A DNA stretch of 59,588 bases from a virus. Positions 1 through 8,134 of this stretch are shown in pieces (positions within the stretch are counted from its first letter, which is position 1; each line of letters opens with the position of its first letter). The translations under genes were made by a program, and so were the position numbers. The notes beneath the pieces were generated by a model that was not told the origin of the DNA, did no database searches, and saw only the letters and a list, made by a program, of their open reading frames with translations. The DNA is taken from positions 1-59,588 of IMG/VR virus record IMGVR_UViG_3300021403_000011; one strand, given 5' to 3'.

Positions 1-1
1 C

Positions 2-205
2 CGCGAGTGGGACGCGGCCGAGGCGTGCTGGACGGGCGACACCTGCAGCGCGACAGTCACGATGCTGGGCCGGTACCCGCTCGACGGGCTAGAGCGCGGC
101 CAGGTCCGCCTCTCGGTGATCCTGATCCGGAAGCCCATCCTCGTGCCGGGGGACCTCGCCGAGGAGCGTCGGCGACGGGATGCCCAGGGGACGGATGACC
201 TCTAG
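2..205 (+). CDS. partial hypothetical protein (5' end outside window)
   Basis: An open frame enters from the window edge and ends at TAG 203-205. The 67 visible residues contain a Trp/Cys-containing start and a basic-acidic C-terminus, with no motif I recognise. The frame has no start codon before the edge except internal ones, so it is probably the tail of a longer gene. Its position before small holin-like genes says little about function. Confidence 0.45.
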   Translation, partial: REWDAAEACWTGDTCSATVTMLGRYPLDGLERGQVRLSVILIRKPILVPGDLAEERRRRDAQGTDDL

Positions 206-211
206 TCGATC

Positions 212-217
212 TATGCT
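212..217 (+). promoter_or_regulatory. TATGCT -10 box, probable leaderless promoter
   Basis: TATGCT lies 9 nt before the GTG at 227, and no Shine-Dalgarno sequence is present. It fits the TAnnnT plus short gap pattern seen at many starts here, but the gap is at the long end. Confidence 0.35.
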
Positions 218-226
218 CGCCGCGCT

Positions 227-508
227 GTGCGCGACGAAGACGACACCGACGTCGAGACCCTGGACGGCGACCAAGTAGTCGAGGTAACCGACGCCGAGAT
301 CGCGGCCGAGACGAGGATCGGGGACGGGGACATAGCTGCCGAAGTGACCAAGCCGCACGACGGGGGCGAGTGGCTGACCGGCTTCAACAAGGGGGTCCTG
401 GCGGGGCGGAACGACTACGAGCAGGCCCTCAAGGCCGTCCTGGGAGACGGCCCGTTCTTCGATGACATCGCGCAGAAGGTGCGGCTGGTCCTGGCGGGCG
501 GTACTTGA
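227..508 (+). CDS. small acidic hypothetical protein (93 aa)
   Basis: GTG start. The first 45 residues are rich in Asp/Glu/Thr. A C-terminal half with Trp and aromatic residues follows (GGEWLTGFNKGVLAGRNDYE, about 47-66), where a short helical domain is plausible. I recognise no family. There is no SD, and a TATGCT box sits 9 nt upstream, so a leaderless start is likely. Confidence 0.6.
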   Translation: MRDEDDTDVETLDGDQVVEVTDAEIAAETRIGDGDIAAEVTKPHDGGEWLTGFNKGVLAGRNDYEQALKAVLGDGPFFDDIAQKVRLVLAGGT

Positions 509-532
509 CCGCCTGCTAGGCGTACCCCCAAC

Positions 533-982
533 ATGGGGGACATGCTCCAGACGGACTTCGACACCCACGACTCCGACGTCCACCAGGAGGCGTCGACGTT
601 CCCCGCGATCCCCGGCGCGACCACCGAGGTGACGATCTACGACACCACCAGGGTCGAGGCGGGGCGGTACCAGATGGAGCCGCTGGCCGCCAGTGGCGCG
701 AAGTCCCGCTCGTGCTCGCACATCAAGGGCGCGCTGCTGTCTCTGTTCGGCGACCAGATCGTGACCGTGAAGGTCTACTACATGATCGCCGGGCAGTGGC
801 GCGCCGTGAACGGCGCCGCCGGCGCCGGCAACGCGACGACCGCGAACCAGGCGTTCGCGAAGTTCTACCCGTTCGGGGGGGACGACACGAAGATCACCTA
901 CACCACGGGCGGCACGCCGCCGACCACGCTGGGGATCTCGAACCGGCTGTCGAAGTACCCGACGGCCAACGCGATGCCGTAG
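533..982 (+). CDS. hypothetical protein (149 aa), possible structural protein
   Basis: ATG at 533; an alternative ATG lies 9 nt further on. The protein is Thr/Ala/Gly-rich with alternating hydrophobic residues (TTEVTIYDTTRVEAGRYQME), suggesting a beta-rich fold. This composition is common in phage decoration or tail-fibre accessory proteins, but no specific family is recognised. It ends 10 nt before the next gene, which has an AGGAG ribosome site. Confidence 0.6.
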   Translation: MGDMLQTDFDTHDSDVHQEASTFPAIPGATTEVTIYDTTRVEAGRYQMEPLAASGAKSRSCSHIKGALLSLFGDQIVTVKVYYMIAGQWRAVNGAAGAGNATTANQAFAKFYPFGGDDTKITYTTGGTPPTTLGISNRLSKYPTANAMP

Positions 983-992
983 GAGAGGAACG

Positions 993-1304
993 ATGCCCCA
1001 CCCGCAGCCGCGCCTCCGCCTCCTGCCGACACCGACGGCGTTCGACTACGTCGAGGAGGCGCTGGCCGAGCAGCACCGGGTAAACGGCCAGCTCGCGGGC
1101 GAGCTGCGCGGTATCCGCGAGGAGCTGCACGCCATGAACGGTAAGCTCGGCGAGCTCGACGGCCTGAAGAAGCGCTGGGACAGGGTGTTCCAGGCGATCC
1201 TCATCGCGGCGGCGCTCGCGGCGGTCGGCGCGGTCGCGAAGTCCTGGGCGAGGGGCGAGGAGGCGAGGGCGCAACCCCCAATGATCGAGAGGCAAACCCG
1301 ATGA
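993..1304 (+). CDS. coiled-coil membrane protein, holin/spanin candidate (103 aa)
   Basis: The start is set by GGAGAGGAACG just upstream of ATG 993. Residues about 20-60 are charged and helical (coiled coil). One transmembrane segment follows at about 67-87 (FQAILIAAALAAVGAVA), then a short basic/acidic tail. Coiled coil plus one TM is the layout of small lysis-associated or membrane-tethered phage proteins. It overlaps the next gene by 4 nt (ATGA). The lysis role is inferred from size, TM and neighbouring TM genes. Confidence 0.55.
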   Translation: MPHPQPRLRLLPTPTAFDYVEEALAEQHRVNGQLAGELRGIREELHAMNGKLGELDGLKKRWDRVFQAILIAAALAAVGAVAKSWARGEEARAQPPMIERQTR

Positions 1305-1573
1305 GTGATAACGGCAGGGACGACGACCAGAGCTTCAACGACACGCCGCCCCAGCTCCCGCAGGTCACGCTGAAGGAGCACCGACCGTACGTCCTGGCGC
1401 TGATCTCGATCGTCGCGCCGTTGCAGGAGGCGGTACACAGACTCACGAGCATCTGCCACGAGATCCGCGTCGCCCGCGACCCGATCGGCGCGCGGACCGT
1501 CGAGGAGATCGGGAAGGCCGGCGCTCAGATCGAGCTGGTCGGCAAGTCGATCCGCACCGCATTCGGAGGTTGA
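1301..1573 (+). CDS. hypothetical protein (90 aa)
   Basis: It is translationally coupled to the preceding gene (ATGA at 1301). An acidic N-terminus is followed by a helical region with a mildly hydrophobic stretch (YVLALISIVAPLQEAVHRL, about 30-48). This is weaker than a clear membrane span. No family is recognised. Sitting between two membrane protein genes, it may belong to the same lysis or membrane cassette. Confidence 0.55.
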   Translation: MSDNGRDDDQSFNDTPPQLPQVTLKEHRPYVLALISIVAPLQEAVHRLTSICHEIRVARDPIGARTVEEIGKAGAQIELVGKSIRTAFGG

Positions 1574-1576
1574 ACC

Positions 1577-1846
1577 ATGGACAAGAACCTGCAGCTCATC
1601 TGGACGAACCGCGTCCTCCGAGTGTTCTCGGTCATCACCGGGATCGTCGGCGGCCTGGTGGCCGTCGTCGCGATGGTCGGCGACGTCGTGAAGACCATCC
1701 AGGGTCTGGGTCTCGTGCCGAACAAGTGGCTCGGGATCGCCGGCGGCCTGGTAACCCTCGGCACGATCGCGGCGACCTACTCGAAGACGCCGTCGCAGGC
1801 GATCGCCGCCGCGGTGCCGCCGGGGAAGACGCCGCCGCCCGGGTAA
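1577..1846 (+). CDS. two-TM holin-like protein (89 aa)
   Basis: ATG 1577 follows GGAGGTTGAACC. There are two hydrophobic segments, about residues 16-38 (Val/Gly/Ala-rich) and 51-68 (WLGIAGGLVTLGTIAATY), joined by a short charged loop, with a Pro-rich tail. Length and topology match class II/III-type holins, which form inner-membrane lesions at lysis. No endolysin gene is seen next to it, so the role stays tentative. Its TAA stop is the first half of the TAATAT box that drives the next gene. Confidence 0.6.
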   Translation: MDKNLQLIWTNRVLRVFSVITGIVGGLVAVVAMVGDVVKTIQGLGLVPNKWLGIAGGLVTLGTIAATYSKTPSQAIAAAVPPGKTPPPG

Positions 1847-1851
1847 TATCC
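1842..1851 (+). promoter_or_regulatory. GGTAATATCC element, leaderless promoter
   Basis: Exact copy of the recurrent decamer. TAATAT (1844-1849) acts as a -10 box 8 nt before ATG 1858, and its TAA is also the stop codon of the upstream gene. Confidence 0.65.
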
Positions 1852-1857
1852 CCGGGT

Positions 1858-2271
1858 ATGAGCACAGCCGAGGAGCAGGAGAAGGAACGCGCCACCTACG
1901 CCCGGGGGCTCGCCCAGGGCGCGCTCGGCGGGCGCGATGGTGAGCAGGCAGTCGAGGACGCCGTGACCGAGTTGGTCATCAACCTCCTCACCATCCACGA
2001 GAGGACCATCGCGGCGAAGAACGCCTTACTGAAGGAGAATGCCCAGCTGCGCGACCAGCTCGCCGGGAACACGCGCGAGCTGCCGCCGGGCTCGACCCTG
2101 GATGACCAGCTCGAGCAGGTGGCGGCGATGGCGCGCGAGGTCTTGAAGCGCTCGGGATCGGGCGGCCGCCTGCGCTCCCTGGCCTTCCTGTGGGAGGAGG
2201 GGCGGGCCATCGTCCTGCACGCTCAGGAAGCACCGGCGCCCCTGATCCAGGTCGCGACCAGCTTCTCGTAG
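1858..2271 (+). CDS. coiled-coil hypothetical protein (137 aa)
   Basis: The start is placed at ATG 1858 because the GGTAATATCC box ends 7-8 nt upstream, although the frame is open further left. The protein is helical: an acidic N-terminus, a long region with Leu/Ala periodicity (about 30-90), then a C-terminal RSLAFLWEEGRAIVLHAQE segment. A homo-oligomeric coiled coil is plausible. No catalytic motif is seen. Leaderless expression suggests it is transcribed independently of the holin-like gene. Confidence 0.6.
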   Translation: MSTAEEQEKERATYARGLAQGALGGRDGEQAVEDAVTELVINLLTIHERTIAAKNALLKENAQLRDQLAGNTRELPPGSTLDDQLEQVAAMAREVLKRSGSGGRLRSLAFLWEEGRAIVLHAQEAPAPLIQVATSFS

Positions 2272-2282
2272 CCCCCCCCATC

Positions 2283-2311
2283 TTGACGGCCAAGTAACGC
2301 ACTGAGATTCT
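2283..2311 (+). promoter_or_regulatory. sigma70-like promoter TTGACG-N17-GATTCT
   Basis: TTGACG (2283-2288) lies 17 nt from GATTCT (2306-2311). The upstream CCCATC-TTGACGGC context recurs near 40220 and, in part, 44256. A 7-bp hairpin (2322-2338, loop GCG) lies in the leader before the SD of the 2356 gene. Confidence 0.5.
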
Positions 2312-2355
2312 TTGGTCTGGGCCCCGCGGGGGTCCTCAAACCAAGGAGATCGACG

Positions 2356-2814
2356 ATGCCCAGCTTTTCCGTTTCCGGTTCCATCGCAGTGGCGGCCACC
2401 AAGACGCCGCTGATCATTGGCAGCGGTGGCACCTCGAGCCCCCGTACCCGCATCACGCAGTTCGTGCTGTCGGCCTCGGGCACGCCGTCCTCGGACGCCG
2501 GCTACGAGATGCAGGTCAAGCGCGCCACCGCGCTCGGTACCTCGACCGCGTTCACGCCGAACCCGGTGGACCCGGCCGAGACGGCCTGCGAGACCACGGC
2601 CGGCGTCAACTGTTCGGTCGAGCCGACCTACACGGCCAGCTCGCAGCTGAAGGACATCCTCTGCAACCCGCGCGCGACGTGGACCTGGATGCCCTACCAG
2701 ACCGAGGGCGAACTGGTGATCCCGGCGACCACGGCGAACGGCATCGGCTGGCAGCTTCAGTCGGCCGGCGGCGTCGGCACGAACGTCTTTGTCGACGCGA
2801 CCTTCCGCGAGTAA
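2356..2814 (+). CDS. hypothetical virion-like protein (152 aa)
   Basis: ATG 2356 follows an AAGGAG site. The protein is Thr/Ser/Ala/Gly-rich with short beta strands and three Cys (CETTAGVNC, ILCNP), and it ends in an FVDATFRE-type strand. Composition resembles phage decoration or fibre-tip proteins. It has its own promoter and structured leader, so it is probably expressed strongly. The function is not recognised. The TAA stop is part of a TAACAT box for the next gene. Confidence 0.6.
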   Translation: MPSFSVSGSIAVAATKTPLIIGSGGTSSPRTRITQFVLSASGTPSSDAGYEMQVKRATALGTSTAFTPNPVDPAETACETTAGVNCSVEPTYTASSQLKDILCNPRATWTWMPYQTEGELVIPATTANGIGWQLQSAGGVGTNVFVDATFRE

Positions 2815-2817
2815 CAT
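2812..2817 (+). promoter_or_regulatory. TAACAT -10 box, leaderless promoter
   Basis: TAACAT ends 6 nt before ATG 2824. It overlaps the upstream stop codon, and there is no SD. Confidence 0.5.
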
Positions 2818-2823
2818 CGCGGG

Positions 2824-3048
2824 ATGATCGCGGACCCGAACAACGCGGGCGCCACAGACGTGACCGCACCGGCGCTCCCAGGACAGGGCGGCCTGGAGGA
2901 CATCCGGTGCGGTGACTGCGGCGGGCTCGTGAAGCAGGAGCGGAGCCGGTGGCGCAACCCGCCGCCGCGCTTCATCCCCGGCCCGTGCGCCGCCTGCAAG
3001 CGCGTCGAGGTGGGCGCGCCCGGCGGCCTTCCACCGCTGGTGACCTGA
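2824..3048 (+). CDS. small zinc-ribbon protein (74 aa)
   Basis: It carries two CxxC knuckles, CGDC at about residues 29-32 and CAAC at 58-61. The spacing is typical of a treble-clef or zinc-ribbon fold. The N-terminus is disordered. Small zinc ribbons of this kind are common in phage genomes, usually without an assigned role. It is leaderless behind TAACAT and its stop overlaps the next start (TGATG). Confidence 0.6.
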   Translation: MIADPNNAGATDVTAPALPGQGGLEDIRCGDCGGLVKQERSRWRNPPPRFIPGPCAACKRVEVGAPGGLPPLVT

Positions 3049-3326
3049 TGGCGGCGGGGCAGCACAGGGCGCTCGGTGCCATCCTGATCTCGATGCCGGG
3101 TCAGGCCCAGGTAGAGATCGAGACCCACACATGTCAGCACTGCAACGGCATCGTCGAGACGAAGGGTCCCGGGGTGGACCCGGGGAAGACGTCGGGCTGG
3201 TGCGGGAACTGCTTCGCGATCATCTGCATCCGCTGCGCAACGAACGGACGCTGCACGCCGTTCGAGAGGAAGCTGGAGAGGGTCGAGAGCCGCGCTCGCT
3301 TCCTGGAGTCTATCGGGCTGGGCTGA
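3048..3326 (+). CDS. zinc-ribbon protein (92 aa)
   Basis: ATG 3048 overlaps the preceding TGA. There are three Cys pairs, CQHC (about 29-32), CGNC (51-54) and ICIRC (58-62), with a further Cys in NGRC. This forms a compact zinc-binding module, followed by a basic helical tail. It may contact nucleic acid or protein. The frame and Cys spacing make it a convincing gene, but no specific function is known to me. Confidence 0.6.
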   Translation: MAAGQHRALGAILISMPGQAQVEIETHTCQHCNGIVETKGPGVDPGKTSGWCGNCFAIICIRCATNGRCTPFERKLERVESRARFLESIGLG

Positions 3327-3360
3327 CCGGTGGGCCAGCGGCGGCCGAGGAGGTGAACCC

Positions 3361-3735
3361 GTGCCGCTGATCGGGAAGAGGATGGCCTCAGACGAGGCCG
3401 CGAAGCTGCCCCTGGCCCACGAGGTGCCGCCGCACCCAGACCGGGCCGCGCTCGACCGCGCGGGGACGACCGCGCGGCTGACCGCGTATGAGAAGGCCCG
3501 GGCGTATGCCCGGCCGCACTGGCACAGCTACCAGCACGCGGCGTGCGGCGAGGTCACGCATCTGCGCTATGACGACGAGGTCGTGGGCCTGGCGCAGAAC
3601 CCGCGGCGCCCCGCGCGCGCCCGCAAGGGCCTGTGGTGCGCCAGCTGCAAGGCCATGTTCCCCGTCGGGAACAACGGGGAGTTCTACTGGGTCAACACCG
3701 CCGGCACCGTCACGCAGGTGAAGGTCGGGACCTAG
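3361..3735 (+). CDS. hypothetical protein with C-terminal CxxC (124 aa)
   Basis: GTG 3361 has a GAGGAGG site 8 nt upstream. It has a helical N-terminus and a possible metal site combining HAACGEVTHLRY (about 58-69) and CASC (about 97-100). The last 25 residues look like a beta hairpin (GEFYWVNTAGTVTQVKV). It lies 3 nt before the large tail-protein gene and may be co-translated. Function unknown. Confidence 0.6.
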   Translation: MPLIGKRMASDEAAKLPLAHEVPPHPDRAALDRAGTTARLTAYEKARAYARPHWHSYQHAACGEVTHLRYDDEVVGLAQNPRRPARARKGLWCASCKAMFPVGNNGEFYWVNTAGTVTQVKVGT

Positions 3736-3738
3736 CCG

Positions 3739-6294
3739 ATGGCCGGCGCGTTCAAGCAAGACCCGCTGATCCTGACCGTGTCGGGGTCCGGGACCTCGAC
3801 GACGTCGAACCCGCCCGGGTTCCCCGCGGTGACGGCCGGCAGCTCGATCCTCGCCATCGGCACCAACGACACCGGCGGCGCCGGCGACCCGAGCGTGGCC
3901 GACGATGACCCGACCAACCTCGCGGCGTACACCAAGCTCGAGGACGTCACCGACACCACGGACGGCCAGCGCTTCTACGTCTTCTGCAAGGAGAACACGA
4001 GCGCTAGCGCGGTCCGCGTCATCACCATGACCTGGACGGCCGCCGTCGCCGCGCGCGGCTTCGGCATGGCGGAGATCTCGGGCTCGATCGCGCCGGGGGG
4101 CATCGACAAGCACGTCAGTAACTTGCAGACCGCCCCCACGACGGGGACCGACGCCGTCACCAGCGGCAGCTCCGGCACGCTGTCGAAGTCCCCCAACTTC
4201 GCCGTCGCGATCTCGATGGACATGTCGGGCTCGACGGCGCCGGCGACGGGCACCGGATGGACGAGCCCGAACGCAAACTATACCGGCTGGGCGACCTACG
4301 GCGGCGTGCGCATGGAGGGCAAGAACACCTCCGCCACCACGCCGATCGCGGGCACGTTCACCGCGATCGCGAACACGATCCACATCACCGCCCTGGTCGT
4401 GTTCGACGACATCGGCTCATCGGGTGGGGCCGTGACCACGATCTCCGACGAGGCGCCGCCCCGCCGACCACCGTTCCAGTCGACCGGCGATCGCCAGGCC
4501 GAGCAGTGGACGCTCCAGCCGCTGGGGGCCTCGCAGCCGATCAAGTCCTTCCTGGCGACCGAGGGGATGGACCGGCGCCCGTCGTCCGTGCCGCGCCACA
4601 CGTCCGTGCCGTGGACGCTGACCGCCCTGGCCACGCCGACGATCAAGCCGTGGTGCGACCTCGCGCCGCCGGCGCGCGTCCCGCCCTGGGCGCGGCCGCG
4701 CGTGCTCCAGCCGGACGTCTCGATGCAGCCGCTCGGGCAGTCCTCACCCGTGCGGAACTTCCTGCACCAGCACCCGGCGATCGCGCCGCCCTGGCGCGGG
4801 CCGCGCCCCCAGCAGCAGCCCTGGGTCGGCGCGCCGATCGTGGCCTCGCTGCCCGCGCTGCTGGTCAACGACGAGGCGCAGGTCGTGCGCCCGCGCCGCA
4901 TCCGGCGCTGGGCCCCCATGGGAGCGTTGGCGCGCGCGGCGCCCAGCACCGAGAGCTTCCCGTTCGCGCCCGACGCCACGGGGCGCTTCCTCGTGGACTC
5001 CCACGGCGCGCCGGTGCCGATCATCGCGCGCACCGCCTGGGGCATCCAGAGCCTCGGCAGCTCGGACTTGGCGGAGTTCCTCGACGACACCGTGGCGCGC
5101 GGCTACACCGGGATCGAGTGCCAGATACCGTGCAACCTGGCGGCCATCCACAACAACCCGTTCGACTGCAACGGCAACCTCCCCTTCAACAAGCTGCTCG
5201 ACACGTCCACCTGGACCACCGGCTCCTTCTCCGGCAGCAAGCCCGACCTGTCCACGCCGAACGCGGCGTTCTGGGCGAACGTCGACAACATCGTCGCGGC
5301 CTGCCGCACGCGCAAGCTGTGGATGGTCTGGTTCTCCGCCTACCTCGGCATCGACAGCAGCGAGGGCTGGGAGACGACCATGACGGCCAACGGCGACCCC
5401 GCGACGATCGCGTACGGCGCGTTCGTGGCGAACCGCTATAAGCCCCAGCCCAACATCGTGTGGGGGACCGCGGGAGACACCGCCTCGGGGTTCGACGAGG
5501 AGGACGACCACATCACCGGGCTGCAGTCGGTGTCGGGCCAGCGCTCGGGGCCCCAGTTCACGGCGGAGCGCAACGGCGGGTCGATCTCGAGCGACGGCAC
5601 CGGTCCGCTCGGCGCGGCCATGACCATCAATGGTGGCTACGACTGGCCGACGGTGATCGCGCAGTGCCGGCGCGCCTACGCCTTCGGCACCACGACGCGC
5701 GCCATCCCCTCCTTCATGATCGAGGGCCCCTACGACGAGGAGGGGCCAGACGGCAACAACATCAATACCATCGCGACGCAGCCCGTCCGGCGCTGGCCCT
5801 GGTGGGCCATCATCGAGACGATCGGCGGGTTCATCCAGGGCAACGGCTACATCTGGCCGTTCAACCCGACGGGGACGCCGCCCGCGACCGACAACTGGAA
5901 ACTCCACAAGAACACGCAGACCACCCAGGACATCACGCGCCTCGCTGCCCTCTGGAAGTCCATCGCGTGGTGGACGCTGATCCCGTCTGGCCAGAGCACG
6001 ATGGGCACGCTCATCACGTCCGGGGCGGGGACCCCCGACAACGCCAACTACGTCGCGTCCGCCTGCAACCCGGCCGGGTCGCTCTGGATCGCCTACGCCG
6101 GCCCGAGCCGCGCGAGCACGTTCACCGTCGACATGACCGTGATGCGCGGGACGGCGACGGCGCAGTGGTGGAACCCGTCGACCGCCGCGTTTACCTCGGC
6201 CGGGTCGATCGCCAACACGGGCACCCACACGTTCACGGTCCCCGGCGACAATGGGACGGGGTTCTCCGACTGGGTCCTGGTGATGACGGCGTGA
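3739..6294 (+). CDS. tail fibre/spike with glycoside-hydrolase-like domain (851 aa)
   Basis: Three regions are visible. Residues 1-230 are Ser/Thr/Gly-rich beta sequence, probably a structural or binding module. Residues about 235-410 are Pro/Arg-rich with repeats such as QPLGQSSPV. Residues about 415-851 resemble the DUF4038/GH140 (apiosidase-like) TIM-barrel family: the entry FLVDSHGAPVPIIARTAWG, then a GYTGIECQI strand. The C-terminus (WWNPSTAAFTS ... FSDWVLVMTA) resembles the small beta domain that often follows these barrels. The likely role is binding or cleaving host surface glycan from the tail. Catalytic acids were not mapped. The proline linker resembles parts of the next protein. 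Confidence 0.7.
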   Translation: MAGAFKQDPLILTVSGSGTSTTSNPPGFPAVTAGSSILAIGTNDTGGAGDPSVADDDPTNLAAYTKLEDVTDTTDGQRFYVFCKENTSASAVRVITMTWTAAVAARGFGMAEISGSIAPGGIDKHVSNLQTAPTTGTDAVTSGSSGTLSKSPNFAVAISMDMSGSTAPATGTGWTSPNANYTGWATYGGVRMEGKNTSATTPIAGTFTAIANTIHITALVVFDDIGSSGGAVTTISDEAPPRRPPFQSTGDRQAEQWTLQPLGASQPIKSFLATEGMDRRPSSVPRHTSVPWTLTALATPTIKPWCDLAPPARVPPWARPRVLQPDVSMQPLGQSSPVRNFLHQHPAIAPPWRGPRPQQQPWVGAPIVASLPALLVNDEAQVVRPRRIRRWAPMGALARAAPSTESFPFAPDATGRFLVDSHGAPVPIIARTAWGIQSLGSSDLAEFLDDTVARGYTGIECQIPCNLAAIHNNPFDCNGNLPFNKLLDTSTWTTGSFSGSKPDLSTPNAAFWANVDNIVAACRTRKLWMVWFSAYLGIDSSEGWETTMTANGDPATIAYGAFVANRYKPQPNIVWGTAGDTASGFDEEDDHITGLQSVSGQRSGPQFTAERNGGSISSDGTGPLGAAMTINGGYDWPTVIAQCRRAYAFGTTTRAIPSFMIEGPYDEEGPDGNNINTIATQPVRRWPWWAIIETIGGFIQGNGYIWPFNPTGTPPATDNWKLHKNTQTTQDITRLAALWKSIAWWTLIPSGQSTMGTLITSGAGTPDNANYVASACNPAGSLWIAYAGPSRASTFTVDMTVMRGTATAQWWNPSTAAFTSAGSIANTGTHTFTVPGDNGTGFSDWVLVMTA

Positions 6295-6298
6295 TGCC

Positions 6299-8134
6299 AT
6301 GCCAGAAATCGTAGAGACAGCGCAGTACCAGCAGTCGACGGACGCGCTCGCGCCCCTGGTCGCGGACCAGGGCACGTGGTTCGACCAGTCGCCGCTGCCG
6401 CCGCGCCCGCCCGTCCCGCCGGCGGTCGAGCGCGGCGCGGACGCCTGGTTCCTGTCGCCGCTGGTGGCGGCGCTGCCGTCGGTCCTGCAGCAGCTGCTGG
6501 CGACGCCCCCGCGCGCGCCCGCGGCCCGGGCCCCGATCCCCGCCCTGGAGCTGCGCCCGCTGGGGCAGTCGTCACCGGTCGGCGTCCTCGGGTGGGAGCT
6601 ACCCGGCGCGCGCCCGCCGCCGCCGGTGCCGCGCAACGCCGCCGGCGCCGACTGGCCGCTGCGCGCCTTCACCGCGTCGACGCCGCTGCTCTCGACGCTG
6701 GACCAGCCCCCGAACCGACCGCCGCCCGGCACCCCGCCGCGCATCGGCGCGCCCGCGCTCGAGCTCCGGCCCTTCACGTCGTCGACGCCGTTGCTGCCGG
6801 GCCTGGACCAGCCGACCGCGCGCGGGCCGGCGCCGGTCCCGCCGCCGCGCCCGATGGAGCAGGCGCAGCCCCTCGGCCCCGGGATCATCCTGCCCACCGG
6901 CTGGGAGGTCGCCGTCATCCTGGCCCCGCCGGTGGCGCGCGCGCGGATGGTCGCGGACGCCTTCGCGCTGGCGCCGCTCGCCCCGCAGCTCGGCGTCACC
7001 GGCTGGGAGGTGCCGCCGCTGCCGCCGCGCGCGCCGGCGCCGATCCCGCGCCCGTCCCCGCTGGCCGTGCCGCCGGGCACCATCATCCCTCAGCTGGTCA
7101 ACTCGAGCTGGGGCTGGGAGCCGCCCGGCCGTGTGCCGCCGCGCGTGCCCTGGATCCCGCGCGTCGAGCAGGCCGACCCGCCCGGCAACTTCCTGTTCCC
7201 GCCCGCCGCCTCGACCGGCTGGGAACCCCAGGGGGCGCAGCCGCGCTCGGTGCCGCGCGTCGCGCGCTTCGAGGTCGCCGGCCCGGTCGGTTCCCCCGTC
7301 GTAGTCCTGGCCCCCTCGGGCTGGGAGCCGGCCTTCCTGCGCCCGCCGGCGGCGCCGCGCCTCCCCATCCCCGGGTCATCCCTGCCCCCGGGGGCCCTGA
7401 TCCTGCCCTGGGGCTGGGACTCCGGGCCCGCCCAGGGAAGGCCGCCCGGCGCGCGCCAGATCGCCCAGGACGCCGTCCTGCCGCCCCTGGCCGTCCTGCT
7501 ACCCTACTTCGCGCCGGACGCCGGCGGGCGCGTGCTGCTGGCCCGGGCGCCCCAGCGCGTCGAGCAGGTCCCTGGGACCCAGCTCGTGGTCCTCGGCCCG
7601 ACCGGCTGGGAACCGGCCAGCCCACCGCCGCGCCGACCGTACCCGACCATGCCGGCGGCTCGTTTCCACGGCGGTGCGGACTTCGGCCTGCTGATGCCGC
7701 CGCCGGTGCTGGCAGTCTTCCTGGACGTAGAGCCCACGCTCTACCGCCAGCGGGTCCGGTACCCGGTCGAGCTGCTGATCGTCCCGCCGTCCTACCCGGT
7801 GCTGCCCGCCCCGGCCCTGCCGAAGTTCCCCCTGCCCCCGCCGTTCGTCGTCCAACTCCAGGACGAGGACGGGCCCGCGGACCTGACCGGCCTGACCGTC
7901 GTGTGCAGGACGATGCCGGCCGACCACGCGCGCGCGGTGCGCGTCGAATCCGCCGACGTGGTCGACGCCCTCCGCGGGATCGTCCAGAAGGCGTGGACCG
8001 AGCAGGACCTACGCGGGATCCCGACGGGGGACATGCTGGTGCAGTTCGTGACGATCGACGGCGCGGGTCGACCGCGGACCTACCCTGGGGGCGGGCGCTA
8101 CTACCACGTCGAGATCACGGGGAGGACCAGGTGA
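6299..8134 (+). CDS. proline-rich GWE-repeat tail protein with BppU-like C-terminus (611 aa)
   Basis: Residues about 1-505 are very rich in Pro, Ala and Arg, with a degenerate unit of roughly 30-40 residues. Most units contain GW-E/D followed by P and PPR-type clusters; eight GW[ED] occurrences are visible. The last about 100 residues (PFVVQLQDEDGPADLTG onwards) look like the beta domain of BppU-type baseplate proteins, which is also the fold of the next gene. The repeats probably form an extended stalk or multivalent binding surface. It overlaps the next start by 4 nt (GTGA). Function is inferred from position between fibre and BppU-like genes. Confidence 0.65.
   Translation: MPEIVETAQYQQSTDALAPLVADQGTWFDQSPLPPRPPVPPAVERGADAWFLSPLVAALPSVLQQLLATPPRAPAARAPIPALELRPLGQSSPVGVLGWELPGARPPPPVPRNAAGADWPLRAFTASTPLLSTLDQPPNRPPPGTPPRIGAPALELRPFTSSTPLLPGLDQPTARGPAPVPPPRPMEQAQPLGPGIILPTGWEVAVILAPPVARARMVADAFALAPLAPQLGVTGWEVPPLPPRAPAPIPRPSPLAVPPGTIIPQLVNSSWGWEPPGRVPPRVPWIPRVEQADPPGNFLFPPAASTGWEPQGAQPRSVPRVARFEVAGPVGSPVVVLAPSGWEPAFLRPPAAPRLPIPGSSLPPGALILPWGWDSGPAQGRPPGARQIAQDAVLPPLAVLLPYFAPDAGGRVLLARAPQRVEQVPGTQLVVLGPTGWEPASPPPRRPYPTMPAARFHGGADFGLLMPPPVLAVFLDVEPTLYRQRVRYPVELLIVPPSYPVLPAPALPKFPLPPPFVVQLQDEDGPADLTGLTVVCRTMPADHARAVRVESADVVDALRGIVQKAWTEQDLRGIPTGDMLVQFVTIDGAGRPRTYPGGGRYYHVEITGRTR

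Noticed and set aside
1577-1846. Complete lysis cassette with endolysin at 1-2.3 kb
   Set aside because: Only holin-like and coiled-coil proteins are present; no muramidase, amidase or peptidase motif occurs beside them.
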